This document shows, one piece after another, positions 52,106 through 60,836 of a stretch of DNA of 64,000 bases. The DNA lies in contig NZ_JACBJI010000002.1 in assembly GCF_013401995.1 (NCBI RefSeq), forward strand, positions 686,196-750,195, in the 5' to 3' direction. The stretch comes from Flavobacterium agri. Lineage in GTDB: Bacteria; Bacteroidota; Bacteroidia; Flavobacteriales; Flavobacteriaceae. Position 1 is the first letter of the stretch, and each line of letters begins with the position of its first letter. Both the position numbers and the translations under genes were made by a program. The notes below the pieces were generated by a model that was not told the origin of the DNA, did not search any database, and worked only from the letters and a program-made list of their open reading frames with translations.

Positions 52106-53584
52106 TTATCGGTAATGCTCGTAAAACTTGTTGCTGAAAATGCCGTCGGGATCGTATCTTTTCTTGAGTGCGAAAAACGAATCGGCCTGCGGATATACTT
52201 TGCGGAACGTGGTTTTGTCGATGTGCAGTCGATACGGCAAATAATACGTGCCGTCGTGATCGATCGCTAGTTTGACGAGTTTTTGGGTAAGCGCTTTCAT
52301 GGCTTTTTCCTGTTCATCGGTTTTCTTTTGGTTGAACAAGAACACGAATCCGAACACATTTTCGCGCGCATACGCCAAATAGCTGTCGTTGTCTTTGTAT
52401 ACGTTGCGGATCGTGATGTTGAGCAAGTCGATGTCATTGTCGGGGAGTACTTTTTTCAACGCCTGCACGTACTCGTCGAAACGGCGTTCGGGAATGAAAT
52501 ATTCCTGCAGAATATCGGTCGAACCGAAATCTTTGTTTTCGATAAGGCTTACGTCGTCGTTGAGGATTTCGTTGCGCGAGATGTTTGCGTCGGCCGTGAA
52601 TTCTCCCAAATGCGTTTCCAAATCCCATCGGAGTCGTTTGCCGTATTCGCTGTTGACCGAACTGCGGAACACCAAACGCTTGACTTCGGTCGTTTTTGCC
52701 GAATGTTTACGCGGTTTTTTCACGAGCGGCTTACCCGTCGATTTGAATACGTTGAGCGTCGCATTGAGCAGGAATTCCTTATCTGAAATATTGAGCCGGC
52801 CAAAAACCAGTTTCACGTCTTTGTCTTCGGACGCGTGTTTTTTAAAGTACGTGAGATAGTCTTTCGCATCGAGTTTATATCGCGTGAAACTCATGTTCTC
52901 GTTGTCGACGACTTTCATTTTGACGTCGAGGATGATGCCGAAAAGACCGTATCCGCCAATGACCAAATGAAACAATTCCGCATTTTCAGTGCGGCTGCAA
53001 GTCACGATTTCCCCATCCGATTTCAATAAAGTGAACGAAACCACGCTCGAGGAAACCGGTGGCGAGTCTTTTTGCCAGCCGTGTCCGTTCACGCTCATCG
53101 AACCGCCAATCGAAAACGAGCTGAACGCCTGCATCACGGCAATCGATTTGTCGAATTTGTCGAGGTAATTGATTGCGTCTTGCCAAAGTGCGCCCGATCC
53201 AATCGTCAAAATGTTGTGGATGGAATCAAATTCCATATGGTTGTACGGCCGCATGTTGAGTACGATTCCGTCGGGATACATCGTATGTCCGCCCATAGAA
53301 TGGCGCGCGCCCGCGATCGAGATCGGTTTGCCCGACGATTTCGAATACGCGATAAGGTCTTTGAGTTGTAAAACGATACTGTCGCGGGTTTTAGCGATAT
53401 CGACAAGTGAATCGATTTTGGTCAGGCTGAGTTCGCTCGCATCGTTCGTATAGCCTTTAGGCGTCGGCGGTTTGTGTCCGTCTTCGGCAAAAGCGGTCTT
53501 GGCGATGAAAAAAATCGGGAACGAAAGGAAAAGCAGCACAATGCCGATTCCCGTCCAAATGATGCGTTTGCGTTTGATTTTCAT
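52106..53584 (-). CDS. FAD-linked oxidase (VAO/PCMH fold), membrane-anchored
   Basis: 492 residues. One N-terminal transmembrane segment (about 7-29) precedes the FAD-binding domain. The motif GKPISIAGARHSMGGHTMYPDG (about 85-106) carries the His used for flavin attachment or binding in this family. SFSIGGSMSVNGHGW and GGYGLFGIILDV continue it. The C-terminal end (KKRYDPDGIFSNKFYEHY) is typical of D-arabinono-lactone/L-gulono-lactone oxidase relatives. Substrate probably a sugar lactone or aldonate, not certain. Confidence 0.85.
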   Translation of the reverse strand: MKIKRKRIIWTGIGIVLLFLSFPIFFIAKTAFAEDGHKPPTPKGYTNDASELSLTKIDSLVDIAKTRDSIVLQLKDLIAYSKSSGKPISIAGARHSMGGHTMYPDGIVLNMRPYNHMEFDSIHNILTIGSGALWQDAINYLDKFDKSIAVMQAFSSFSIGGSMSVNGHGWQKDSPPVSSSVVSFTLLKSDGEIVTCSRTENAELFHLVIGGYGLFGIILDVKMKVVDNENMSFTRYKLDAKDYLTYFKKHASEDKDVKLVFGRLNISDKEFLLNATLNVFKSTGKPLVKKPRKHSAKTTEVKRLVFRSSVNSEYGKRLRWDLETHLGEFTADANISRNEILNDDVSLIENKDFGSTDILQEYFIPERRFDEYVQALKKVLPDNDIDLLNITIRNVYKDNDSYLAYARENVFGFVFLFNQKKTDEQEKAMKALTQKLVKLAIDHDGTYYLPYRLHIDKTTFRKVYPQADSFFALKKRYDPDGIFSNKFYEHYR

Positions 53585-53596
53585 CGGAAACCCAAG

Positions 53597-55261
53597 TTAT
53601 CGCTTTTCCAAAAGCACGATCGAAAACGGCGTGTCGAGTTCCACTTCTCCGAATTTGACCATCACGTCCTTGCCCGAATAGGCATCGCGCAATTTGGTGT
53701 AATCCTTGAAAACCGACGCGACTTTGATCGTTTTTGGGCCAACCGGCAAATCGAGGCCGATGACCACGCGATCCTTGATTTCGCCGTTTTCGTAACCACG
53801 GCTGAACACATACGGCTTACCCGATATGACTTTATGGACGCCAGCTCCGACGGCCACGTGTCTCTTTCGGAATTTGCCGAGTTTCTGCCAATGTTCGAGC
53901 GATTTCTTGGAATTTTCGTTGTTCGCGATCTCATCCCAATTCATGAACGAACGCAACGTCGCGTCGCCTTGAGTGCCTTCTATGACGAGTGATCTTGCGC
54001 TTTCGTCACCATAGTATACTTGTGAAATTCCGGGTGAAAGCAACAGTTTCGTGCCAGCTTCTATAGTTCGCGTGCGTTTGCCGTCGAACGGATTGCCGTC
54101 GTCGTGCGAAGACAGGTAATTCAGGACCGTGTAGCCTTCGAGCACGTTGTTGAGCTTGTCGGAATATTTCGAGAAGATGAATTCGTTGGTCTTTTCGGCG
54201 TCCCATCGGAACTCGAAATTGATCAGGCTGTTGAACCCGTTTTCGAAATAGTTGACTTTCTTATCTCCGAAATTGTAGTCTTTCCCGCTTGAAATGCCGT
54301 ATCCGTACACTTCGGCTACAGTAAAGAAATCGTTAGAATCCATTGTTTTTTCAGGATTTTTCTCTTTCCATTCGGCAAATGCGATGTTGCATTGCGATTT
54401 GAATTCGCCCCAGACTTTTTCGTCGGTATGCTTGACCGTATCGGCGCGATAACCGTCTATGCCGAATTCACGGATGTAGTCCGTGAGCCATTTGATGATG
54501 TAAAAACGAGGCGCGCGCGGATACCCCGTTTTCTTGAAGAAATCGTCGAGTTCTTTCACTTCTTGCTCATATCGGCCTTCGGCTTTCCATTTATCGATGA
54601 GGTGTTGCGGCAATTGCACTTCCTGATTGCTTTCGGTGAGGACATCGGGTAGATTTTTTACGAGTGTGCACGCCGTGGTCGTATCGAACGTCTTGTAATC
54701 GCATTGCGGGCCTGTCCTGACCCAATCCTGAGGCCAAACCGGATCTTGGTCGGTAACCGGGCCGGTGTGGTTGATCACGGCGTCGAGCAAAATCCTGATG
54801 CCGTGGCTGTGAGCGACTTCGACGAGTTCGGCGAGGTCTTTCGCCGTTCCGAAATTCGGGTCGATTTGCGTCCAATCCTTTGTCCAATACCCGTGAAAGC
54901 CGTAGGTGAGACCTTGACCTTCGTCTGTTCCGCCGTGAATCTGTTCGACGATCGGTGTCATCCAAATGGCATTGATCCCAAGCTTGTCAAAATAGCCTTC
55001 CTCGATTTTCTGGGTGATGCCTTTAAGGTCGCCGCCTTCGAATCCGCGCAGTTTTCCGGTGGGTTGGTTGCGTCCGAAATTGACGTCGTTCGAAAGGTTG
55101 CCGTTATTGAATCGGTCGACGAGCAAGAAATACAAGTTCGCGCCTTCCCAAACGAAAGGCAATTTTTCTTTTTTGGCAGGAGTTTTCGGTGCGGTTTGCG
55201 CCTCGGTATTCATACTCATCATCAATGTCGCGAGGATTGCGGAGAAAAGCGTTTTCTTCAT
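53597..55261 (-). CDS. GH13 alpha-amylase, periplasmic or secreted
   Basis: 554 residues from the ATG at 55261, with a signal peptide (about 1-22, ending NTEAQ). GH13 conserved regions: ILLDAVINHTG (region I), DGYRADTVKH with nucleophile Asp274, FTVAEVYGYG with acid/base Glu317, and LSSHDDGN with His386-Asp387. A C-terminal beta domain follows. It should cleave alpha-1,4 bonds in starch or maltodextrin, supplying the maltose-handling genes to its right. No T9SS tail and no lipobox, so likely periplasmic. Stop at 53597 is 12 bp before the start of the FAD-linked oxidase. Confidence 0.9.
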   Translation of the reverse strand: MKKTLFSAILATLMMSMNTEAQTAPKTPAKKEKLPFVWEGANLYFLLVDRFNNGNLSNDVNFGRNQPTGKLRGFEGGDLKGITQKIEEGYFDKLGINAIWMTPIVEQIHGGTDEGQGLTYGFHGYWTKDWTQIDPNFGTAKDLAELVEVAHSHGIRILLDAVINHTGPVTDQDPVWPQDWVRTGPQCDYKTFDTTTACTLVKNLPDVLTESNQEVQLPQHLIDKWKAEGRYEQEVKELDDFFKKTGYPRAPRFYIIKWLTDYIREFGIDGYRADTVKHTDEKVWGEFKSQCNIAFAEWKEKNPEKTMDSNDFFTVAEVYGYGISSGKDYNFGDKKVNYFENGFNSLINFEFRWDAEKTNEFIFSKYSDKLNNVLEGYTVLNYLSSHDDGNPFDGKRTRTIEAGTKLLLSPGISQVYYGDESARSLVIEGTQGDATLRSFMNWDEIANNENSKKSLEHWQKLGKFRKRHVAVGAGVHKVISGKPYVFSRGYENGEIKDRVVIGLDLPVGPKTIKVASVFKDYTKLRDAYSGKDVMVKFGEVELDTPFSIVLLEKR

Positions 55262-55349
55262 AGGTCGGTTTCCTCGCGTTGACAAGTTAGCGAACGAACA
55301 AGGCGAGGCGTTTTTAATTATGGTGAAATTTACGGATTTTCCATGAATA

Positions 55350-55382
55350 ACAAAGCCTCTCGAAGTGAATCGGAGGCTTTGT
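55350..55382. terminator. Probable intrinsic terminator
   Basis: 10-bp stem ACAAAGCCTC / GAGGCTTTGT with a 13-nt loop, between the amylase start and the DUF1398 gene. Confidence 0.6.
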
Positions 55383-55403
55383 CGGTAATTGGATTTTTAA
55401 CGT

Positions 55404-55794
55404 TCACATTCCCGGAATTTGCTCGACGAGAATTTCATTTCCGTTTTTATCGAAATACGTACAAGTCATTTTTAAGGTCACACGTCCATTTTTCAACTCC
55501 CGATTTGGCCGCTTGAGTGCAGAAAGTCAAATAATCGGATTGTCCTTGCTGATGTGCTTTGAGATCGGATTTAAAAACATCGGCATTTGCGTTATGGGAA
55601 ACGCCAAGCATTTCATATTTCGGATTCGAAACGGCGTTGAAATCGCCTTCGCCAAAATAGTCGGTATGGCCGTTGTTGACGAAAGTCGTATACGATATTA
55701 CTCCGAGTTTTTTCAAATCCTGGATGTAAGCCGGAAAATCGGCGCCGGATTTCACTTTGGAATGGGCGGAATGGATTTGGTTGATGGTGAACAT
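55404..55794 (-). pseudogene. DUF1398 gene with a one-base frameshift near its end
   Basis: The uninterrupted frame (55447-55794, 115 residues) matches DUF1398 from MFTINQIHSAHSKV to GVEKWTCDLK, then runs into NDLYVFR and stops. In another frame, directly downstream of five A residues (T run 55469-55473 on the plus strand), the reading KMTCTYFDKNG and a further ~11 residues continue to a stop at 55404. That is the C-terminus the family normally has. Removing one A rejoins the two. The gene is either broken at its 3' end, slips in translation, or contains a sequence error. Function of DUF1398 is unknown. Confidence 0.75.
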
Positions 55795-55825
55795 GAGTAG
55801 AGATTTGTTTTTTGATCCTGAAGCC

Positions 55826-55967
55826 TAGCCCGGATGCAGCGAATTAGCCTTTTGCAGTAAAACCGTACGCTTTGCGCTTTTTGCGGAAGCGACTGGAAGA
55901 AGCTCTTCGCAAAGGCTGCAAAACAAGGTTTTTCAAGAAAGCTAATCGCGGAAGCCGGACACGAGCT
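55826..55967 (+). repeat. Dispersed repeat element, copy 3
   Basis: Runs from TAGCCCGGATGCAGCG to GCGGAAGCCGGACACGAGC. Inner arms GCGaATTAGC / GCTAATcGC form an imperfect inverted repeat. It fills most of the gap between the amylase ending at 56003 and the DUF1398 gene. No gene is seen in it. Confidence 0.65.
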
Positions 55968-56002
55968 TCTAAAAAGCGAACTGGCGAAGCAAAAGCTCCT
56001 GA

Positions 56003-57919
56003 TTATTTCAGCTCCAAAATATAAGCCGATTTTGGTTCGATTGTGACATCTTGTTCCAAATCGACGGATTTTCCGGAAACGACATCGGTTCCTGTCGTGA
56101 AATCCTTGAGGCCTTCGGCGAAACGCGCGGTTTTGAATGTTTGCGCCTTGTCGGAATTGTTGATCACGACCATGACCGATTCTTTTTCGTTGTATCTGAA
56201 ATAGACATACACATTGTTTTCAGGTAAAAACTGCAGCGTTTTTCCGTTGTGAATCACCGATTTCGACTTTCTCCAATTAAACAGTTTGGACGAGAAATCG
56301 AAATAAGCTTTTTCGGTTTCGTTTCTTCCAGAAGACGTGAAGGCGTTGTGCGGATCGCTGTTCCATCCGCCGGGAAAATCGCGTCTGATGTCGCCGTCGC
56401 CTTTTCCTTTGTCGCCTTGCATCCCGATTTCGGAACCGTAGTAGATTTGAGGGATTCCGCGCACCGTAGCGATCAGCGTCATCGCCATTTTATACGAATC
56501 GAGGTTTTTGTAAATCTGGTTGAAACGCTGCGTATCGTGGTTTTCGGCAAACACGAGAATCGAATTGATGTTCGGATACAAAAAGTCGTTCGTGAAGTTT
56601 TCGTACACTTTGATGATGCCGCGGTCCCAATTCGGTTCGTTTTCGTTGAACACGTTTCCGAAGGCATCGTGAAGCGTGAAATCCATCACAGAAGGCAAAT
56701 ACGAATTATAGTTCTGGATCGCCCCGATTTTGGAATCCTTCTGCCAATAGGCCATTTGCGCCTGATCGTGCATCCAGACTTCGCCTACGATGTTGAAGTG
56801 CGGATATTCGTCGGTGATCGCTTTCGTCCATTTCGAAATGCCTTCTTTGTCACAATAGCTGTAGGTGTCGACACGGAATCCGTCGAGATCGGCGTATTCG
56901 ATCCACCAAATCGCGTTTTGCGTGAGGTATTTCAAAACCAACGGATTGGCTTGGTTGAGATCGGGCATCGACTTCACGAACCAGCCGTCTACGCAATATT
57001 TTTTGTCGATTTCGGATTTGTTCGGATCGAATTGTGTCGTCATGCGGTAATTGCTTTGGGCGTAACCCGGAAATTGGTGCACCCAATCGTATGTCGGCAA
57101 ATCTTTGATCATCCAGTGTTCGGCGCCCCAATGGTTGGTCACATAATCCAGGATCAGCTTCATGTCGCGTTTGTGCAATTCCGATGAAAGCTTGAGATAA
57201 TCGTCGTTCGTGCCGTATCGCGCATCGATTTTATACACGTCCGATTGGGCATATCCGTGGTAAGAGCCGCGGGCGTCGTTGTCTTCGCAAAGCGGCGTGC
57301 TCCAAACGGCTGTCGCGCCTAAACTTTTGAGGTAATCGAGATTGTCGATGATGCCGTCGATGTCGCCTCCGTGACGTCCGTGGTCGTTGTTGCGATCGGA
57401 TTTTTCTTTCGTGTTTGATGTGTTGTCGTTGGACGGATTGCCGTTCGCGAAACGGTCGGGCATGATCAGATAGACCAAATCGGAAGAGTCGAAACCTTGT
57501 CGCAGCGCGGAATCTTTGCGTCTTTGTTTGAGTTCGTATTTGTGGGTGAATTTGGTTTTACTTTTTTCGGAAAATGTGAACGTCAATTGAGTCGCCGGGA
57601 TGTTTTTGGTATCGATCGTGACGAACAGATAGTTGGGGTTTTCGGTTTTGGTGACGCCTGTAATCGGAACGTTGTCGGAAACCGAAACGGTGTATTTGGA
57701 AATGTCTTTTCCGTAGAACATCACTTGCAGTTCCGGGTTTTTCATGTTGGAATACCAGAATGGCGGTTCGGTTTTTTGGAGTTGGGCGAGGAGTTGGTTT
57801 GGTAGTAGGGTAAATAGTGTTAATGTTGTGATTAGAAACCTCAAAGGTTTTGAAAACCTTTGAGGTTTAGAACCAAAACCAAATTTTGAAAAAAGGTCCA
57901 AAGTAAAATTTGCTTTCAT
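56003..57919 (-). CDS. GH13 neopullulanase/cyclomaltodextrinase-like amylase (SusA-like)
   Basis: 638 residues from the ATG at 57919. An N-terminal cyclomaltodextrinase-type beta domain (about 50-135) is followed by the catalytic domain: KLILDYVTNHWG, DGFRVDTYSYCD with nucleophile Asp351, NIVGEVWMHD with acid/base Glu380, and FAENHDTQRF with His461-Asp462. A C-terminal beta domain closes it. It should degrade maltodextrin or pullulan in the periplasm. The first 28 residues are unusual: residues about 18-28 are encoded by a palindromic repeat. The TTG at 57844, inside that palindrome, would give a compact signal peptide MRFLITTLTLFTLLPN. Confidence 0.88.
   Translation of the reverse strand: MKANFTLDLFSKFGFGSKPQRFSKPLRFLITTLTLFTLLPNQLLAQLQKTEPPFWYSNMKNPELQVMFYGKDISKYTVSVSDNVPITGVTKTENPNYLFVTIDTKNIPATQLTFTFSEKSKTKFTHKYELKQRRKDSALRQGFDSSDLVYLIMPDRFANGNPSNDNTSNTKEKSDRNNDHGRHGGDIDGIIDNLDYLKSLGATAVWSTPLCEDNDARGSYHGYAQSDVYKIDARYGTNDDYLKLSSELHKRDMKLILDYVTNHWGAEHWMIKDLPTYDWVHQFPGYAQSNYRMTTQFDPNKSEIDKKYCVDGWFVKSMPDLNQANPLVLKYLTQNAIWWIEYADLDGFRVDTYSYCDKEGISKWTKAITDEYPHFNIVGEVWMHDQAQMAYWQKDSKIGAIQNYNSYLPSVMDFTLHDAFGNVFNENEPNWDRGIIKVYENFTNDFLYPNINSILVFAENHDTQRFNQIYKNLDSYKMAMTLIATVRGIPQIYYGSEIGMQGDKGKGDGDIRRDFPGGWNSDPHNAFTSSGRNETEKAYFDFSSKLFNWRKSKSVIHNGKTLQFLPENNVYVYFRYNEKESVMVVINNSDKAQTFKTARFAEGLKDFTTGTDVVSGKSVDLEQDVTIEPKSAYILELK
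57836..57868. repeat. 33-bp perfect palindrome inside the GH13 coding region, copy 2
   Basis: AAACCTCAAAGGTTTT, G, AAAACCTTTGAGGTTT: 16-bp arms around one base. It lies in frame in the amylase N-terminus, encoding about KPQRFSKPLRF. Confidence 0.85.
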
Positions 57920-57972
57920 AATTGTAGTTGTTTCAATAGAATTCAATCCGAAAGCAAAATGCCTCCAGAAGA

Positions 57973-58323
57973 TTACTCGATTATTTCCTCCCGCTTGAAT
58001 CGCACCCGAAATAAACTTCCCGTTCGATCGTAACGTTTATTGAACGCTTTCGTGTAGCTGTTGAACAAATTCGAGAAAGGTTGATAAATCTTTGTTTTAT
58101 ATTTTTCGGGAATTTCTTCCACGGGCCGAATCCGAACCTTGATCTCCAATCGATTCAAATGCATTTCACAATCGAGAATTTTCGCGACGGGATGAATGTG
58201 TTTCTCCATCAATTCTGTGAAGTATCGGCAATTTTCCTGATCTCGAAAAATCAATTCGTCGTTGTTGCCGACATGAGTGATGATATACGATTGATTGGCT
58301 TCGAGTTTTTTGACTTGTTCCAT
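57973..58323 (-). pseudogene. Truncated IS200/RAYT-like transposase remnant
   Basis: 116 residues. PFSNLFNSYTKAFNKRYDRTGSLF followed by RFKRE matches the region of REP-associated tyrosine transposases and IS200-like relatives just before the catalytic Tyr helix. The upstream stretch CEMHLNRLEIKVRI aligns with the usual CLMPNHFHLLIRI, so the two HUH His residues are Asn and Leu here. The frame stops right after RFKREEIIE, so the catalytic Tyr helix is missing. It cannot act as a normal Y1 enzyme; either a decaying remnant or a co-opted DNA-binding protein. Flanked by palindromes at 57836 and 58333. Confidence 0.7.
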
Positions 58324-58332
58324 TAGTCAAAT

Positions 58333-58365
58333 AAACCTCAAAGGTTTTCAAAACCTTTGAGGTTT
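58333..58365. repeat. 33-bp perfect palindrome, copy 3
   Basis: Same arms as copy 2 (AAACCTCAAAGGTTTT) with C at the centre, ten bases ahead of the transposase-like gene and 20 bp past the GH65 stop. TTTTCTGTACATTTTGT follows it. Confidence 0.85.
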
Positions 58366-58385
58366 TTCTGTACATTTTGTTAAAA

Positions 58386-60686
58386 CTACACCGTCACCAA
58401 CCCATTCGGCTCCACAGTAACCGCTTTTCCATTCACAAAAACCGTGAGTTCCTCACCGCCTTCCAAAGCAAAATCCGTCGTTTCCGGATGAACCGAAATC
58501 TTGAGAATCTGCCCACGGAAATTGATCTTGAACGAATATCCGTTCCATTCTTTCGGAATCCGCGGCGAAAAATGCAGCTGGTTGTCCTTGACGCGCATTC
58601 CGCCAAAACCTTCTACGATGCTCATCCAGGTTCCGGCCATCGACGTGATGTGCAAACCTTCCTCAACTTCCTTGTTGTAATCGTCCAAATCAAGTCGCGA
58701 TGTGCGCAAATAGAATGTGTACGCCATTTCCATCTTGCCCAAAACCGCAGCCTGGATCGAGTGCACGCAAGGCGAAAGCGAACTTTCATGAACCGTGAAA
58801 GGCTCGTAAAAATCAAAGTGTCTTTCCAATTCTTCTTTAGAGAAATGATCCTCGAAGAAATAAAAACCTTGAAGCGTGTCGGCTTGTTTAATATATGGCG
58901 AGCGAAGGATGCGATCCCACGACCATTTCTGGTTGATTGGACGTTGCGACTTATCCAAATCGTGCACTTTTACAAGCTCCTTATCCAAAAATCCGTCTTG
59001 CTGCAAATACACTTGATGTTCTTCCGAATACGGCAAATACATCTTATCGGCAACGTCTTTCCACTTCGAAACCTCGTTCAAAGTTAGTTTCGTTTTACCG
59101 AGGATTCTTTCGTAATCCTGACCAAATTCAGCCGAAACTTTCTCCAATTGCTCAACCGTATAATTGATGCACCATTGTGCCAAGTAATTCGTGTAGAAAT
59201 TATTGTTGACGTTGTTCTCGTACTCATTCGGACCCGTCACACCCAAAATCACGTATTGGTTTTTCGCAGTCGACCAAGTCGCGCGCTGTTGCCAGAATCT
59301 AGCAATCGCGATAAGCACTTCCAATCCTTTTTCAGGAACATAAGAATAATCGCCTGTATATCGAACGTAATTGAAAATCGCGAACGCTATCGCGCCGTTC
59401 CTGTGGATTTCCTCAAACGTTATTTCCCATTCGTTGTGGCATTCTTCTCCGTTCATGGTTACCATCGGATACAAAGCCGCACCATTCGTAAACCCAAGTT
59501 TCGCCGCATTTTCAATCGCTTTGTCCAATTGATTGTAACGGTAAACCAACAAGTTTTTCGCCACTTGCTGGTCTTTCGTCGCCATGTAAAACGGAATGCA
59601 ATACGCCTCGGTATCCCAATACGTCGATCCACCGTATTTCTCACCGGTAAAGCCTTTCGGACCGATGTTCAGGCGCGAATCTTTACCAGAATATGTTTGG
59701 TTCAACTGGAAAATATTGAATCGGATGCCTTGCTGCGCTTTCACGTCCCCATCGATCGTGATGTCGCTCATTTCCCAGACTTTCGCCCAGGCATCAATCT
59801 GGTCTCGCAACAAGGTTTCGTAACCTTTCGCTTTCGCGGATGCGATGACGGAATCGGCAGCCGAAACCGTGTCCTGATGATTCATCGAAGACGTATACCC
59901 GCCGATTTTTTCGATGGAAGCGACTTGTCCTTTTCCAGCCGAAACCGTGTATGTAAATTGGATTTTATCGTTGGTTTTCTCGACGTTTTCAGTCGTTCCC
60001 AAAACAGTTCCGTCAACCGAAACCGAATTGTGCATAAATGTCGTGGCGGTAAAATGCGTCTTGAATGTACGTGCCGTCACAAACGCGTTTTCGCCTTTTT
60101 GATTCACAGAAAGCGGTTCCCAGAATTTCTCTTCCCAGTTCGCGTCTTCGTTGTGAACGCCCGCGTCGATGTAAGGTTTGAACACGATTTTCGCGTCGTT
60201 GTTCAAAGGCGTGATATCGTATTTGATGATCCCCGCTTCGTCAAGATCGGCGCACAGAAAACGGCGCACGTTTACCGAAATTTCGGTTCCGTTCTGCAAT
60301 TTCGCTTCGAACGACCTGTTGTACCAACCTTGTTGCATGTTGAGTTCGCGTTTGAAGTTTTTCACCTGCGCGCAAACGTTCATGTCAAATTCCTCGCCGT
60401 TGATTTCGATGTCGATCCCGATCCAGTTCGGTGCGTTCAAAACTTTCGCGAAGTATTCCGGATAGCCGTTTTTCCACCAGCCCACTTTGGTCTTGTCGGG
60501 ATAATAAACGCCGCCGATATAACTTCCCTGGAAAGTTTCCCCAGAGTATTTTTCTTCAAAATTGGCGCGTTGGCCCATCGCTCCGTTGCCTATGCTGAAC
60601 AAGCTTTCGGAGGACTTGACGTTGTCGCGCTCAAACCCTTCTTCTATGATCGACCAGTTGTCTGGCTTTATATAATCCTGATGCAT
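58386..60686 (-). CDS. GH65 maltose phosphorylase-like enzyme
   Basis: 766 residues, full length for GH65. The general-acid Glu is Glu488 in LGVTGPNEYENNVNNN. The N-terminal beta-sandwich, the (alpha/alpha)6 barrel and C-terminal beta sheets are all present. The phosphate-binding end HESSLSPCVHSIQAA is visible. It should phosphorolyse maltose to glucose and beta-glucose-1-phosphate; trehalose or kojibiose phosphorylase are sequence-close alternatives. The adjacent beta-phosphoglucomutase needs exactly that product. No signal peptide, so cytoplasmic. Confidence 0.88.
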   Translation of the reverse strand: MHQDYIKPDNWSIIEEGFERDNVKSSESLFSIGNGAMGQRANFEEKYSGETFQGSYIGGVYYPDKTKVGWWKNGYPEYFAKVLNAPNWIGIDIEINGEEFDMNVCAQVKNFKRELNMQQGWYNRSFEAKLQNGTEISVNVRRFLCADLDEAGIIKYDITPLNNDAKIVFKPYIDAGVHNEDANWEEKFWEPLSVNQKGENAFVTARTFKTHFTATTFMHNSVSVDGTVLGTTENVEKTNDKIQFTYTVSAGKGQVASIEKIGGYTSSMNHQDTVSAADSVIASAKAKGYETLLRDQIDAWAKVWEMSDITIDGDVKAQQGIRFNIFQLNQTYSGKDSRLNIGPKGFTGEKYGGSTYWDTEAYCIPFYMATKDQQVAKNLLVYRYNQLDKAIENAAKLGFTNGAALYPMVTMNGEECHNEWEITFEEIHRNGAIAFAIFNYVRYTGDYSYVPEKGLEVLIAIARFWQQRATWSTAKNQYVILGVTGPNEYENNVNNNFYTNYLAQWCINYTVEQLEKVSAEFGQDYERILGKTKLTLNEVSKWKDVADKMYLPYSEEHQVYLQQDGFLDKELVKVHDLDKSQRPINQKWSWDRILRSPYIKQADTLQGFYFFEDHFSKEELERHFDFYEPFTVHESSLSPCVHSIQAAVLGKMEMAYTFYLRTSRLDLDDYNKEVEEGLHITSMAGTWMSIVEGFGGMRVKDNQLHFSPRIPKEWNGYSFKINFRGQILKISVHPETTDFALEGGEELTVFVNGKAVTVEPNGLVTV

Positions 60687-60836
60687 TGTCTTTTCGTTTT
60701 TGAAGTTTGCCTTTAGAGGTCGGCTCGCTTCGGTTGTTGATTTTTTTGTGATTGATGATTGATGGTTTGCGATGTCAATTGCCTGAAAAGGACTTGTGGC
60801 ATCGCAAGGTGTTACTGCTTTGTTGTTTTTTGCGGA

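Noticed and set aside
56249-57187. 312-residue plus-strand open frame
   Set aside because: Antisense to the GH13 catalytic domain, whose catalytic residues are all present.
59148-60716. 522-residue open frame on the plus strand
   Set aside because: Entirely antisense to the well-supported GH65 gene; a product of its codon bias.
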